A DNA stretch of 64,000 bases, taken from Buddleja alternifolia. Its lineage: Eukaryota; Streptophyta; Magnoliopsida; Lamiales; Scrophulariaceae. The notes under the pieces were generated by a model. It was not told the DNA's origin, did not search any database, and saw only the letters and a program-made list of their open reading frames with translations. The stretch spans positions 10,838,708-10,902,707 of the forward strand of contig CM033391.1 of the NCBI GenBank assembly GCA_019426215.1, written 5' to 3'. The stretch's first letter is position 1. Every line of letters begins with the position of its first letter. Below are positions 36,211 through 49,059 of this stretch, piece by piece. The translations under genes were made by a program, and so were the position numbers.

Positions 36211-37285
36211 AAACAAGCACCAAGAGCATGGTATGACACTCTCTCTATCTTCCTTATAGGTAAAGGTTTTTCAAAAGGCAGCGTTGATACAACATTATTT
36301 AAAATTACCCATAATGAAGATATTCTCTTAGTCCAAATCTATGTTGATGATATTATATTTAGATATACTAATAAGCGTCTGTGTGAGAAGTTTTCGAAAA
36401 TGATGCAAGATCAATTTGAAATGAACATGATGGGTGAATTAACTTTCTTCTTAGGATTACAAGTTAAACAACTCCCCAATGGCATATTTATAAACCAAAC
36501 TAAATATACTAGAGATATGATTAAGAAATTTGGTATGAAAAATGCATCATCTTCAAAAATCCCAATGAGCCAAACACTTAAGTTAGATAAAGATGAAAGT
36601 GGGAAGAAAATTGATATTACTAATTACAGAGGAATCATTGGATCACTTCTTTATCTTACAGCTAGTAGACCTGATATTATGTTCTCGGTATGCATGTGTG
36701 CACGCTTTCAAGCTGATCCTAGAGAATCACACTTAATTGCTGCCAAGAAGATCCTTAAGTACCTAAAAGGCACACAAATGTGGGCTTATGGTATCCGAGG
36801 GATTTTCCTTTTGAACTAATTGGTTACTCAGATGCAGATTTTGCAGGATGCAAAATAGATAGAAAAAGTACTAGTGGCACATGTCAATTTCTAGGTGATA
36901 GACTAATTTCGTGGCATAGTAAGAAACAACAATTCATAGCGACCTCTACCGCTCAAGCTGAGTATGTAGCCGCTGGAAGCTGTTGTGCGCAAATCCTTTG
37001 GATGAGACAACAACTTAGAGATTATGGTATAATCTTAGGTCCAACACAATCCATTGGGATAACCAAAGCGCTTTAGCTATGACTCAAAATCCTGTTCTCC
37101 ACTCTAGAACTAAACACATTGACATCCGATATCATTTCCTACGTGACCATGTTCAAAAGAAAGATATATCCATGCACTTTATTGGTACAGGAAAACAATT
37201 GGCAGATATCTTCACCAAAGCACTCAACGAACAACGATTTCTCACTTTGAGAAGTGAACTAGGTATGATCGATTTAAATGCTTAA
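36211..37285 (+). pseudogene. Sirevirus pol, 3' part (RT palm and RNase H)
   Basis: Reverse transcriptase resumes at KQAPRAWYDTL in the same frame as the upstream part, with IYVDDIIF near 36,342 and FFLGLQVKQL near 36,450. RNase H (LIGYSDADFAGCKIDR; ATSTAQAEYVAAG) is reached after a frameshift near 36,805. A second frame change lies near 37,050-37,075. The end motif KQLADIFTKAL precedes the TAA at 37,283-37,285. The catalytic YVDD is intact, but the gene as a whole is not. Confidence 0.9.
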
Positions 37286-38440
37286 TCACTCGAAAAACAT
37301 CATATTTTATAAGCATAAAATTTAGGGGGAATTCTACCTTATTTTATGTATCAAATTTTTTAAAGTTGTTAACTTTAAAGGGAACCTACATAAAGGGAAC
37401 TTTAAAAGAATAACTTTATCTAAGTGAAGTTGACCAAAAATACTTTTATCTGCATTGGTCATGAGCACTTACTATTTCACACATTAAAATTCATTTAGAC
37501 GCTTCCCAACTCTTTCCAAGCGTTTGAACTCTTTAACAGAAACTAAATGCTTGAACTCATTCCCAGTTAAGCGCTTAGTAAAATGAATTTCAACTCAAGC
37601 GTCAATATCCAACGCTAGACGGAAATAATGGATTTGTCAGTCAAGCAATTAATGCTGACTTGACATCCCTTACCTCTGTCCAAGAAAACCAAAGGGTACT
37701 CATTACTTTTCAAAAGATGGTTCAGCACATGTACACGTGTAAATACACTTTCCATGTATTTCGGGCGCGTACAGCTCACGCTGAATATTTTAATATCACC
37801 TTGAAGTTCAAAAGGTGACTGCAAAAGTGAACACTGACACTAACTTAAAATTGCACCCAAGCGTCAATTTACCTCAACAAGTGGTATGTTCAAAAATATG
37901 GTTAAACGCTCAATAGTACAAAACGTCTTCAATTTAAATTCAAGCGTCAACACTATATTCTAAAAGATGTGTTTAAATTATGTCAAGCGTCAACTCAAAA
38001 ATCTTCTACACGCTCTTTTAATCCAAAAAATTGGCGGGTACTTAAAAATAACTTTTCAAAATGACGGTTCACGAACAGTTCATGCTTACACACGTGTCAG
38101 TACCTCATACGCGCGTGTTTTACACCTAAAATCTCAAACGTTTTTCAGTCAAATCTTTACTCGGACGTCAAAATTTTATATGTGGGAGTTACCAAATGTA
38201 ACTGCCCCTACTTTTTACAAACTCACGTCCACAGTCATTTTATTAATGGCTGAGATTTATCGCTTTCCACGTGTCAATATCTCAACAAGGAGAGAAAACA
38301 CAAAATTCAAACTGTGTCATTTAAAATCAAATTATTTGCCAAAAATTACTCATTTCTACTCAAGCTCTCTGCAAAAATCTCTCTCTTTCTCCTATTTCTC
38401 AAAAGCAAAATCTCACCTCCTCCCTCGAAAATCTCTCAAA
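37286..38440 (+). other. Sirevirus spacer between pol and ORF3
   Basis: Non-coding in the correct frame. It is rich in the word CAAGCGTC and its near variants (for example near 37,515, 37,592, 37,859, 37,943 and 37,983). A long chance frame from 37,967 overlaps the start of ORF3. In Sireviruses this region may hold the acceptor for a spliced ORF3 message; I cannot see a decisive site. Confidence 0.6.
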
Positions 38441-41400
38441 ATGGCACCCAAGAAATCCACTGCTGCTGCATCTGCCGAGCCAATCATCAAGGTCACTGAA
38501 CGCCTTGTTGTCGACTAAAAATTTCTTTATGAACGCACTGACATCAATCTGTCGGAGATGATGGACTCTGTTGCCGAGGCTGGGCTTCAGAAATTATTGA
38601 CTAAGTACTTTTACTCATTCCCTAGTGAAGTCGAATTCTTCTGGAAGAATGCTAAGCTATCAGAGGACGAGACCTCCATCTCGTGTCTTCGTGTCTATTT
38701 CCCGTTTCCAAGAAGGAGTTTAAGGAATTCATCCTCACTGCCGACCTCATTGCCAAGAACTTCAAACTGCCCAATCAGGGAGAAGCTCTGGATACCATCA
38801 CTGATGAACATATTAAAGAAATTTGGACCAGGATAAGTTCGTATGAAGGTGTTCCATACAAGCCCTATTTCAAAAAGAAGGATATCGTCAATAGATATCG
38901 TGTATTGGCCAATTTCTGCAGTAAAAATGTTGAATGCAGAGTGGGTACCTTTGACAAGGTGAACCCAATCCAATTTCAGATGATGACTGCTATACTGCTC
39001 AACATCAAAATCAACTGGAGTGCTTATGTTTTTAGCATATTCAAAGACAGTCTGAGCACCCCAAACAAACCTTATGGTTTAGTTCTCAGTGACTTGCTCT
39101 TCAGAGCAGAATGTACTAATTCTGCTGGGATTACTTTGGCCCAACATAAATTCTATGGGAAGAGAATTATCGCCAATCTCTTCAACCCACCTAAGATCGG
39201 AGGTGCTGCTAGACCTCTCTCTGAGCGCCAAAGTGTGCGTTAAGCGTCAGATGAGGAGGCTGAGCGTCCTGCTCAAGAGGAAGTCGTGAAGCATCCAGCT
39301 ATTACAAAGAAGAGGGCTCCCAGAAAGCCCAAAGCTCAACCTATTCCATCTCCTCCCAAGGATGATGAAGAAACTGATGGAGATGAGGAAGACAAGCTTC
39401 CGCTAATAAAAAGAAAGAAACTTGAAAAGATCATCAAAAAGATCAACTTTGATGCCAAACAGGATGCTGCCCCTACTCAAGCATCCACACCAGTTGAAGG
39501 GGTTAACATCAAGAAAATTTTCAAGAAGCGCCGAGGATCAGGCAAGCGTCAAGTTGTTTCTACTTCTATAGAGCCTGAGACTACTGAGCTAAGCTCTCAA
39601 GTAACAATTGCTATTTAGACTAGTTCTCAGGGTAAGTTTATTTCTTCCCACAACATTCCTTTACCTCCTTATGTAGAAGATCCTGCTCTTATAGAGGATA
39701 GTTCGTTGATTACAGCTCTTCCTCTAGCTGCTGTTGAAGCGCCTATCGATGTCCATCTGGATGTTGATATGACTGCGGTCGTGGCCATTGCTCAGGATGC
39801 TGTCACAGAAACTGCTGCAATTGAAATCGAGGAACCTGCTTCCAAAGAGGTTCAAACATCAACTCCTATTCTGGCTATAATAGAGGCACACTCAGAAAGT
39901 TCAGAGCGTTGCTGTGGAAGTTATAAAGTCGCTACACTTTTTTAGGCTGGATCCACTAAAAACGATTGATCAGTCAGTCAACTATATGCCTCTAGTGCTT
40001 GAAGAAGATTTCATTCCTGCGGGTTACAATGAAGAAAATGTCATAAATGCAGAAAATGACATAGCCAAGCTGATTAAGTTTGATCAGACTATCTGAGACA
40101 CTATCTTCAACTCAGAGCTCACAATAATTGAAAAGGCATATTATATTGCTATTGAACTTGGCAAAACTCCTCGTCAGATACCTGCTGCTGTTGCCATCCA
40201 AGAAGCAAGACTAGGTGGTAGAACTCCAAGATCTGATGTCGACTTGGCCTATTATAGAGACTATGGGCATAGCAAACCAACTGGTTTTTCCCTAAAAGAC
40301 TACAACATCCGAGTGTATGATCCAACCTTTCTCAATTCATCAGAAAAAGTTTTGAACAGAGAAAGGTACACACATTTTCCTCTTGTAGCAAACAATCTTG
40401 AGAACATAAATTCCGTCAATCCACTTCGGTTGTGGAAGAATAAAGCCGTTCATGCAGGTGAACATCTAGCATCTCTCACAGATATGATACAGACCGAAGC
40501 CGACGTGTTCTTTGATAGCATCTGGAATGCCAACTATCAGACTGATAGATATCGCTTTGAGTCTATCAGAGATATCCATCATGAAGGCGTTCGCACTATA
40601 GTCAATACAGGTCCTGATTACTGCATGACTGAGGTAAACTGGGCTGAAGCGTACGTTGGCAATCGATACAAGCTTGAAGAGCTGGTCAGCGCTCCTCACC
40701 TCTTTGACTTAGGCATGCATGACAAGAAGTGTCAATTTGCCAATTACTGCCTGCGGAAGCGTCAACAACGTGTTGGACCAGTGCTCAAGTTGCCATTTGA
40801 GCGTCAACAGATAGAGCAGTTTCTACGCCAAGCATTGCACAGATTTTCCAACACGCCTCTACACTTCAACGCTCAAGCGTCAACTAGTGGCAGTTTCCCA
40901 GAATCTTGTTTCAACAACCGTCGCAGCCACTGTGACGACAATTTCAATCTGATGGTCAAGATAATGCCACCTCTTGCTCTTTTCGACAGAATCTTCACCT
41001 CCAATCTGCAACAATGGAATGGGTCAAGGATTCACTCCTTCACCGGATTCCCACTGCTCCCCTCTATCATAAAGGAAATACTCAATCATTATGAGTTTGT
41101 CCTCTCTCTGCTGGAACAGAATCAAGAGCTTGCTTAAGCAATCTATCTGTATTTAGAAGAATATTACAGTGCCTACGTTCCTGAATCGCAGAGACTCCAA
41201 AGTCTTCCAACAGATAGGCTGATTGGATTTTCACGACAGTACCATTTAGACGCTCTCTTTTCAATCTATCAAGCGCCTTCCAAAATATTTCCAAATCATG
41301 TGATGGATATCTTAGGTCCCATGTACATAAGGGCCATAGATAATCCTTTGCGCACATTCATTCAAGGTACTTGTCTTCCTTCTCAACACTTGCATGAACT

Positions 41401-42432
41401 CCTTCAGAGTGCCTCATATCCATATCCAGATGAGCCATTTGCCAGCATGAATTTCCAATTCACGGATTTTCACCAAGAAGAGTCAGCGCTTGCTGAAGCA
41501 TCTGTTGAAAACATTTCTACGTCTCAAGCGTCACCCACTGCTGAGCGTTCAGAGGAACAACCTCAAGCGTCTCTTCCTGAGGATAGTCCTGACGCCTCTG
41601 ACTCTGCTACCTCTGATAAATCTGATCTTGCACCAGAGCTTCAAGGGACAATGTTTGATCCTGCCTATCAAGTCCCCCTTGAATCTCTCAAGCACACATC
41701 TCGTTTCAAGCGTCTCGTCTCTCCAGCGGTTCCTTCTGCCTAAGCAGTCATGGCTGAATGCCTTAAGCAACTTCAACAGATGACTGATGCTACTCAAGCA
41801 AGTCATTTGGTCTTGAAAGAAGATCTTATCAACCGCTTTACTGCTCTAGAGACCTCTCTGACTGACGGTAATCAAGCCAATCAATTAGCTATGAAAGAAC
41901 ACTTTGATCAACGCCTCAACAACTTAGAGGCTTCTGTAGCCCAGATTGCTAGTCAAGTCAGTCTTCTCAGTGAGCATTTCATGAAGTCTGATGATGGCAA
42001 TAAGGGGGAAGAAAAGAAGAAATGGGAGAAGAGGAAATCTTCTAGTTCAAGAGCTCAAGACCCACTTCCACTGCCCAAGTGTCAACATATACCTACTCCT
42101 CCCCCTCCTGCGCAGAATCTTGAATTTCCATCATGGGTGATTACCTATGGAATAGCTGAATCTTCTGGAGTGCCAGACAGAACATCAAGAACTGCTCCCA
42201 TAGCCTCATATCCTGATATGCCAGTACCTTCTCTTGCGAGGCTTGAATAGTGTGACATCCCTCTTCAACGAGCGTTAATTCCGGAACCCACTGACCCAAG
42301 GCTCATAGCTGAAGAAAGAAAGATGGGTGACTTAAACAGAATTTTCAGGATTTGCCTCAGGTACATTGGTATAGATCCAAATGAATGGGAAAGGCACTTT
42401 GTTATCTTCAAAGAAAGACAGGAAAGAAAATA
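38441..42432 (+). pseudogene. Sirevirus envelope-like third coding region (ORF3), degenerate
   Basis: The ATG at 38,441 (MAPKKSTAAASAEP) opens a region of about 1,330 codons, located where Sireviruses carry an envelope-like gene. It is interrupted by in-frame stops (38,516; 39,241; 39,616; 40,094; 41,135; 41,741; 42,248) and frameshifts near 38,683 and 39,905. The N-terminal part resembles the plant retroelement ORF3 core (KDIVNRYRVLANFCSKNVEC). A basic Lys/Arg/Pro-rich middle follows. Near 41,750-41,990 there is a coiled-coil-like stretch (LKQLQQMTDATQ; NNLEASVAQIASQV). No clear signal peptide or transmembrane anchor was seen. Its function is unknown, and a membrane-fusion role is not shown by the sequence. 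Confidence 0.75.
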
Positions 42433-42764
42433 AATTCATCGTCGACAAAGATCACGCTGCAATGATAAAATTGGAAGATCACTTGACCGAAGCGATTCGA
42501 GCTGAAATGGTTAAGAAATACAAGATCAAGCCACGTCATTAGATCTTTTAACTTTGTATTTTTTCTTTGTCTCCACACTTTTTCAGTTGTAAAATGCTTG
42601 TACTTTCAATAATATATATAAAGTGCATTTTTCAGCTGAAACATCTCGTTGAAGCTTAACTGACTTTAACTAACATGTACTAACCAAACACTAACTTTTA
42701 TTTTGGTTGTCTAACTCTTGAACTTTAAAAGAGTAAGTATTGCCATCATCAAAAAGGGCGAAAT
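42433..42764 (+). other. Sirevirus 3' untranslated region and polypurine tract
   Basis: Short non-coding sequence ending in the purine tract AAAAAGGGCGAAAT (42,751-42,764), next to the 3' LTR. The preceding CATCATC plus A-rich tract is typical of Sirevirus elements. Confidence 0.8.
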
Positions 42765-44525
42765 TGTTAGGAATTTCATGTTAGATGTTTTGATGATGAC
42801 AATTAAGTTTTTTTTTTATGTTAGACCCCAAATAAGTAAGTATAATCTTTCATAGAATATTTGTATAAGCGTCCGAAAGCTTGTATTTCTACTAGGCTTG
42901 TAATTTTTATCTTTATAGATTTTTTAGACTAAGTATTTGATACCAAATCACTAGTAGAATTCTGTGTGAGTCTATTAAGTGATGAAGTGAAGTGTCTGAA
43001 GTCAAAGTGAAGATGAAGATTTATTCCAAGCATCCGTCAAACGCTAAGGAACTATTTCAGGATCTGAGTTCGCTCAAGACATTTCATGGATTTTGGACCA
43101 AGTATTTAACACTAAATCAATGATGGAATTCTGAGTGAGTCTATCAAAGATCAAGTCGAAAGTCAAGCGTCTGAAGATTGAATAAAGATAAGGACTTGTC
43201 TCAAGCGTCTGTTAAAGTGCTCAGGAGACTGTCCCAAAGACAAGCGTCTGGTAAAGCGCTTAGAGAATGTTTCTAAGTCAAGCGTCCAAAAGACTCAAGC
43301 GCTCAGCTCTCAGAGTTACCTGAAGGATTATAACCCAAGTTATCAAGGACTTAAAATGCATTAATCTATTAATGATTATTTGCCAACGGGAATAATACAA
43401 GATGCATTAAAAGTCGGATAAGTGCTATTAAAATATAAGCACTATAACTTATGGGCAAGCCACTTTTTGACCAAGACTGTCGGATCTATGAAACCAAAAA
43501 CATGCCTGACCATTTTAATATGTTCGAAAATCAGGAATGTCAGAATCAAGGAATGTTTAGGGAGACGTGCTCCTAATTATGTCCAACTGACAAAATCCCA
43601 AGGAACTTATAAATACTCTCCTCAGCAAAACCCTAGGAATAATGAAGCATATTAACTTATAAGTCATATATACGTGAAAAATTCACGAGTCTTGTATATA
43701 AAAATTATATACAAAAAGACACAAGAAAAGGGTACAAACTTTGCTGAAAGAAAAGCCTACAAATTCATAGCCAAAAATCCTTTCAAGTTTTTCTTACCTA
43801 TTCCAAAAAGACAGTAACAATATCTCAAATTTCCTTTTTGAAGAACCATACACTATTACTGAGATATCCCAAGTTGTTTGAACTTCCCAAAAACAAACAA
43901 ACCCGTTACAGAAACTTTCAACATCTTTCATCTTAGTGAGAAAGTTTGTAGATCTACAGGCAGTATTTTTATGTAAAAGAAGCTTGTGGAAGAAGATCTT
44001 TATTGGAGCTGAAATCTGTGTGACCAAGGAGTTCCGAGATTTATATCCAATCTCTCGCTACTTTGTTGAAGTCTCTGTGTGATTCTTCGATAATCAACTT
44101 AGTGAATATCCTCCCTTATAAAAGGAGAAGAAGGACGTAGCTGGGATTACATCACCCAGTGAACCTTACAAATATCTTGTGTCATTTACTGCTTCATTCA
44201 TCTACTGTTTTATTGCTTTACTATCCATACTGCATACATCTTGAAAAAGGTTTGAAACAGTTAAGCGACTACTTTGAACCAAAACCGAATGCTAAGCTAT
44301 AAAATACTTCCGCTGTGCTAACCCTGATTAAGTGACTAAACATTGCCCTACTTTGGTAAGCGTTGAAATCACCCAGTCTAAGTTTAGAAATAATACGATT
44401 TCCAAGCGTTCAAATACTTTAAAAGTAATACGATTTTCAGAAGTGAAAAAAAAAAAAGGACTTTAGGGTCTATTCACCCCCCCCCCCCCCCTTTAGACCC
44501 TTTCGTATGCCACTTGGGACCAACA
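42765..44525 (+). repeat. 3' LTR of the Sirevirus (1,761 bp)
   Basis: Starts TGTTAGGAATTTC and ends GGGACCAACA, followed by the target duplication ACACT. It lacks the 94-bp repeat unit of the 5' LTR, has a longer poly-C run near 44,478 and differs at scattered positions. Confidence 0.93.
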
Positions 44526-44530
44526 ACACT

Positions 44531-45290
44531 TATTAGTCTACTTCTAATAGATTAATATGTTCGCCTAGGTTATTACCTTGGCAACTAGATCAATGTATAC
44601 ATTTGTTGTGTGATATGAGTCAAATGTTGTGAAGATAGCATGTCATAAGAATTAATTGTAGAACCATAAATAAAACGCACTTTAATAAAACATTGAATCT
44701 CTACCCATAAACCAAGGTGGAGTAAAACATGGTTCATGACATTAATTCAAAAACTTGATTAAAACATTGTCCAAAAACATTGTCTCATAAAAACAAAAAA
44801 GTAAATGATTTTTCTTTATCCTTCAGCCTTGGCTGCGACAGACGCTTCCTTGGCATCTTCAGGATTATGACCTCATTTCTTTATTCCTAAATTCTTCCCA
44901 CCATCTGCAATCCATTGCATAAGTGAGTACCCTAATAGTGTCATGGCACTTAAGAAGCATAGTTAACTAACAAGTTAACTTTACAAAAAATGTACCTTTA
45001 GTGGGCTCACGAGGAGGCTCAGGGCATTAATTTTTCCAGTGTCCCTTCTTCTTGTAGTTAAAATATTTCCCACTTTTCTCTTTGACTTTCTTGATACCGT
45101 CCTTTGCTTGCAGTTCGTTGCCCTTTTCTTTCTTCTTTCTCCTTTTGCTTTTCTTATTACCAAAAGCGGGAGATGAAGAAGTGTCAGCAAGCAACACATG
45201 CTTAGCCTTTTTGACCGTTGCTTCAGCAGTGTGCAACATGTCCAACAACTCTGGGAGAGTGGCAAACAATTAGTTCATGTTGAAATTCAC
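44531..45290 (-). pseudogene. Minus-strand copia gag remnant
   Basis: Reading leftwards from about 45,273 the frame gives LPELLDMLHTAEATVKKAK, a Lys-rich stretch, and YFNYKKKGHWKN followed by a stop, matching the end of a copia Gag with a decayed zinc knuckle (the first Cys positions are lost). The rest of the block, down to the Sirevirus, has no clear domain. Orientation and family fit the left minus-strand copia arm, but almost all pol that should lie between is absent. Confidence 0.6.
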
Positions 45291-46651
45291 TACGAACTGA
45301 TCGTAGGCAGGAGGTTCTATATTAATTCTGTTAACATATAAAACGAATCCTCATGAAAATTGAAACTCATATAACACAACAAATGCAAGTAACCATCTAT
45401 ATCTAGGGATATAAGATGACATGCCCGTGTCAAGCATATAGTGGGAGTTTATATAGATCAGTGATCTTAATGTCCAAGTTTAATTGAATATCTTAAAGGG
45501 TATTATGAATACCAAATCTATTACGCCTTGAGGGTGATATTGATCACCTCGAGGAAAGTAACATGTAAGATAAAGAGGTTCCTTTTTTGTAAATATGGAG
45601 AAAGTAATAGAACTTTGGGAAACTCAATAAATGCATACAGCACTGACAGTTAACTGTGCACAATGAATGTGAACCATGACCTATAAACATAAGTTCCAAC
45701 TCTTGTATTTTTTTGAAAGAATAATTAAGAAGGATTGCATACATGGGCTGGAAGCCTATACAAGTAGTGGGAGCTAGGAAAAAGTGTACAAGCTCCTAAA
45801 AGGTACAATTGATGGATTGAAATAAGCTTTATGAAGCTGGAACTTAAAATTCGATGAAATCGTATAAGGATACGGAGATATTGACTAATGGCTGAGAGCC
45901 AAGTGTGAACGTATAGGTCAGTGAGAGGGTAACTAAACGTGTTAAGTTTCCTTGTTGATGATATTGCAAACAAAACAACAATGAGAGAAACAATTCAACC
46001 CGACTCTCCATATATACATGGGAGAATATCCCGATACTTGATGTAAGGATACTTCGAAGTTAGGCATTAAGTTGCTGGATCCTCCTATTGCAAGTACATA
46101 AATTATATGTTGAAAAGGTTCAACATGAAATTACAATCTCGAATAATAGGAACTGAAGGGTCACGCCGACTCTAGTTTTAATTTGTGGAACTTAAAAATT
46201 AAAGTTAGATTTTGAATTTACACTCAACGACGGATCTATAAGCTGTACACAGTCTCTTTGTGAGAGACCACAATTGTATCCACCATGGAGGTTGAATGAA
46301 TCGCCAATGAAGAGGCGATGGAAAAAGTATGTTTGGATAAACGAACCTATTATGTACAAGGTTCAGTCCATCGTAGATCGAGTACTATGGTACTATGTTA
46401 ATCGATGATACTTAAGCTCTTAAGTAAGAGCAAAAGGTATCATCTGTGGTACTAAACAAACTTCTAGAGAAAGTATTTGATCTGAGAGATCATTTATCAG
46501 AGGCGACGTTTTAGTGGAATAGATCGACTCGAAGAAAACATGGCAAGCCCCTTTCACCAAACCGTTGAATAGGAGCTGTGTTCAAAAGGCGCACCTGGAA
46601 CATGGGATTGTATGGAAACATAAACAGTAGGCTCTAGGGAAAGTGGGACAT
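45291..46651 (+). other. Internal 3' region of the right (plus-strand) copia arm
   Basis: The reverse complement of this block matches the internal region of the left arm (25,203-26,489), for example the words around CTTAAGCTCTTAAGTAAGAGC near 46,410. There is no open reading frame of note. It ends with the purine tract AAGTGGGACAT next to the LTR. Confidence 0.65.
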
Positions 46652-48001
46652 TGATAGTGTTGTATGCCCAGTAGGTAGAGATTTGTACCATATAGTCCCC
46701 TTGTCCTTAAGGAAAAAGTAAAATAGGCATAGTCGGATAACATCTGAATCTCTTGGATAAAACTGCATAGTATGATAGTCTTGTCTTTTGCATCATGTCA
46801 GACCTATTTGAAAAGTATTCTTTATCGCATATATAAATTTAATTAGTCTAGATAAAGATCCCATGGATTACACAAAGCTAGGGGAGTAGTCGCGCAGACT
46901 ATGGAACGCTCTCAAGGGCTGTAATCCTAAATCCTCCTTCCAAGTCATAGAGACTGTGAGATTTGGGATACCAAGATCTCGCCAAGACTTGTTTGTATAT
47001 GTCATTTTCAAATGGCAGAGTGTCTTGTTCCTTAGACAATGACCCGCCGGGTCAATGCATGTACAAAGATTCATACTTGGGTGAGTTTGGAATTGAATAA
47101 CCCCGCAAAGACATCTCATTGGTTCCGGTCGAACTAGAAGTCCTTTGGTTTTGTAGTGTGAGATTAATCCTTTGACCTGAGATGTCACGTCTGGAAAGGA
47201 AGCTACCCACTATACTTTGATATACACGTGCACTCCTAGAGAATAATACGTCGGCGTATGTTCTGTATAGTCTGGTAGTATAGCGGAACAAATGACATTG
47301 GATATGGGATCTATCCAGGGCTTATAGCTTGGTATTTCCTATGCTATTGTGTAACTCTAAATAATCGATAAAAGCTTCCGGCCGGAGCGAAGTCTTAAAA
47401 GAGGAAATGGTGATCCTTGCTTAGAAGACCGGATCATTAGTGTTTGCAACACAATCATAGTTTTTGAGGTTATTAAGGTTTCAATCGTCACCAAACCCTA
47501 GACTTAGATGGAAAAAAGATGAAAGAATTCAATTCAGATGAAGATCGAGACCTAGATATGTTTGCTTTTCATCGTTAACATCTAGGAAGTTATGACCACG
47601 TTGCTAGACATCGATCCATGACCAATAAGTGCCTTGGATTAATTTGGTGAAATTAATTCATGACCTAGTTAATTATTTGGATCATTAATTTTGCCTCTGG
47701 ATAGGATCTATTGCTAGCTTGTTAATGAGGTTAAGGGATCACACACTTAACTTAGTATAGTACTCATTGGCTAAGTTAATTCTTTATGAATTAATCGAGA
47801 GATTAATTGATTGAAATTAATTAATTTGGAAAAGAAATTAATTAATTAAGTGGTCTTGATTAATAATAGTCTTAGAACTAATTAATTAATTAATTAGTGG
47901 TCTAATTAATTAATATATGAAGGAAAAAATTATATATATATATATATACACACACACGTTAGGCATGTATGTGTATGTGTGTATGGTGGAAGGATTTTAT
48001 C

Positions 48002-48015
48002 TTGTTCACCAAGTC

Positions 48016-48052
<37 letters not shown>
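48002..48052. repeat. (AC)n microsatellite
   Basis: AC run of about 23 repeats inside the copia LTR. Confidence 0.95.
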
Positions 48053-48055
<3 letters not shown>

Positions 48056-48195
48056 GATACGTTCGGATAGATCTTGTTTATATTTGGAAGGATCTCAAAT
48101 ATATATAGAAAGATCAATTTTGTTAACTAGTGGAACTAATTAACTAAGGAAGAGAAACAAAGAAGGAAACAATTAAAAGAATAATATATATTATA

Positions 48196-48581
48196 GGGGT
48201 AATGACATTAAACCCTCCGAATTATTCACTTTTTTGCACTTTTTTAGATAATTTTTTTTTCACCTTGCCTCCTGAACTTCATGAGATTTGCAAATTCTTA
48301 TATGACACCACGAAGTTTGAACTTTCTTCGAATTAAATTTGCACTTTGCATCCTCAACTTTTTTATTTTTTCACTTTGCATCCTCAACTTTTTTGTTTTT
48401 GTCACTTTGCATCCTCAACTTTGTGTTAAATTGCATTTTTTGTTGGAATATTCCGTCGGAATATGCTCTTATATAAGAATCTGCAAATCCAGTGAAGTTC
48501 AAGTGGCAAAGTGAAAAAAAAAAGTTTATCTAAAAAAGTGCAAAAAAGTAAATAGTTCGGAGGGTTTATTGTCTTAACCCC
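48196..48581. mobile_element. Mutator-type MITE (386 bp) with exact 9-bp target duplication
   Basis: Inverted ends GGGGTAATGACATTAAACCC and, reversed, GGGGTTAAGACAATAAACCC extend over more than 100 bp. TATATTATA stands on both sides (48,187-48,195 and 48,582-48,590). The centre repeats CACTTTGCATCCTCAACTTTT about three times (48,341-48,421). It has no coding capacity. It sits in the right copia LTR. Confidence 0.92.
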
Positions 48582-48596
48582 TATATTATAGTATAT

Positions 48597-48628
<32 letters not shown>

Positions 48629-48686
48629 GCACACCCATAGAGAGAGTAAGAGGCGTGTGTATATATGTTGTTGGTGGTGGCCAATA

Positions 48687-48718
<32 letters not shown>
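48597..48718. repeat. AC and TG/TA microsatellites flanking the gypsy insertion site
   Basis: (AC)n at 48,597-48,617 and (TG)n followed by (TA)n at 48,687-48,718 belong to the copia LTR. The gypsy element inserted in the TA run; its target duplication ATATA is therefore weak evidence. Confidence 0.85.
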
Positions 48719-48719
<1 letters not shown>

Positions 48720-49049
48720 GATGTGGGTCGAAATAGGTTCTTGGGCCAAGCTGGTAGTCCAACACGATTAGGGGCCCAAGCCCAATAACATCACAGACTC
48801 GGATCCCCTTTAGAAGATATCATGGTCAGGTCTGTCCAGCTGGAGGTTCGCTCGGTCCTCACTTGTACAGGTAGAGCATTCCATATAAGGCAAGCCTGAA
48901 GCAAGATCAGACTAGAATCAATCAGGAGATATACTTACCATATCCGGACCTGTGGAGATCATGCCAACCACCCTGCCAATTATACCACTAAAGATATAGC
49001 CCAAGATGGAAGAATCATGATTTATTCTACTTTCCAATGCACATAAGGC
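48719..49049 (+). repeat. Truncated 5' LTR of the gypsy element
   Basis: Homologous to 60,757-61,087 of the 3' LTR up to the word CTTTCCAATG-ACAT. After that the 3' LTR continues for another 220 bp while this copy passes to a short spacer and the gag ATG. Several substitutions separate the copies. Confidence 0.85.
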
Positions 49050-49059
49050 CTAAAACAAC

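Larger units (their letters stand above)
26490..44525 (+). mobile_element. Sirevirus-type Ty1/copia element, 18 kb, with envelope-like region and nested inserts
   Basis: Complete boundaries: 5' LTR 26,490-28,367, primer-binding site, gag, pol, long third coding region, purine tract, 3' LTR 42,765-44,525, and target duplication ACACT at 26,485-26,489 and 44,526-44,530. LTRs near 1.8 kb, gag plus pol plus a large extra 3' reading region, and the purine tract AAAAAGGGCGAAAT are the marks of Sireviruses. Two foreign segments interrupt it: a 1.57-kb solo LTR in the gag-pro region and 1.76 kb of antisense copia pol in reverse transcriptase. Without them it would be about 14.7 kb. Gag, pol and ORF3 all carry stops or frameshifts. 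Confidence 0.93.

Noticed and set aside
37967..38440. Upstream start for Sirevirus ORF3
   Set aside because: The upstream codons have no similarity to retroelement proteins and consist of the AAGCGTC-rich spacer; the ATG at 38,441 begins the plausible protein.
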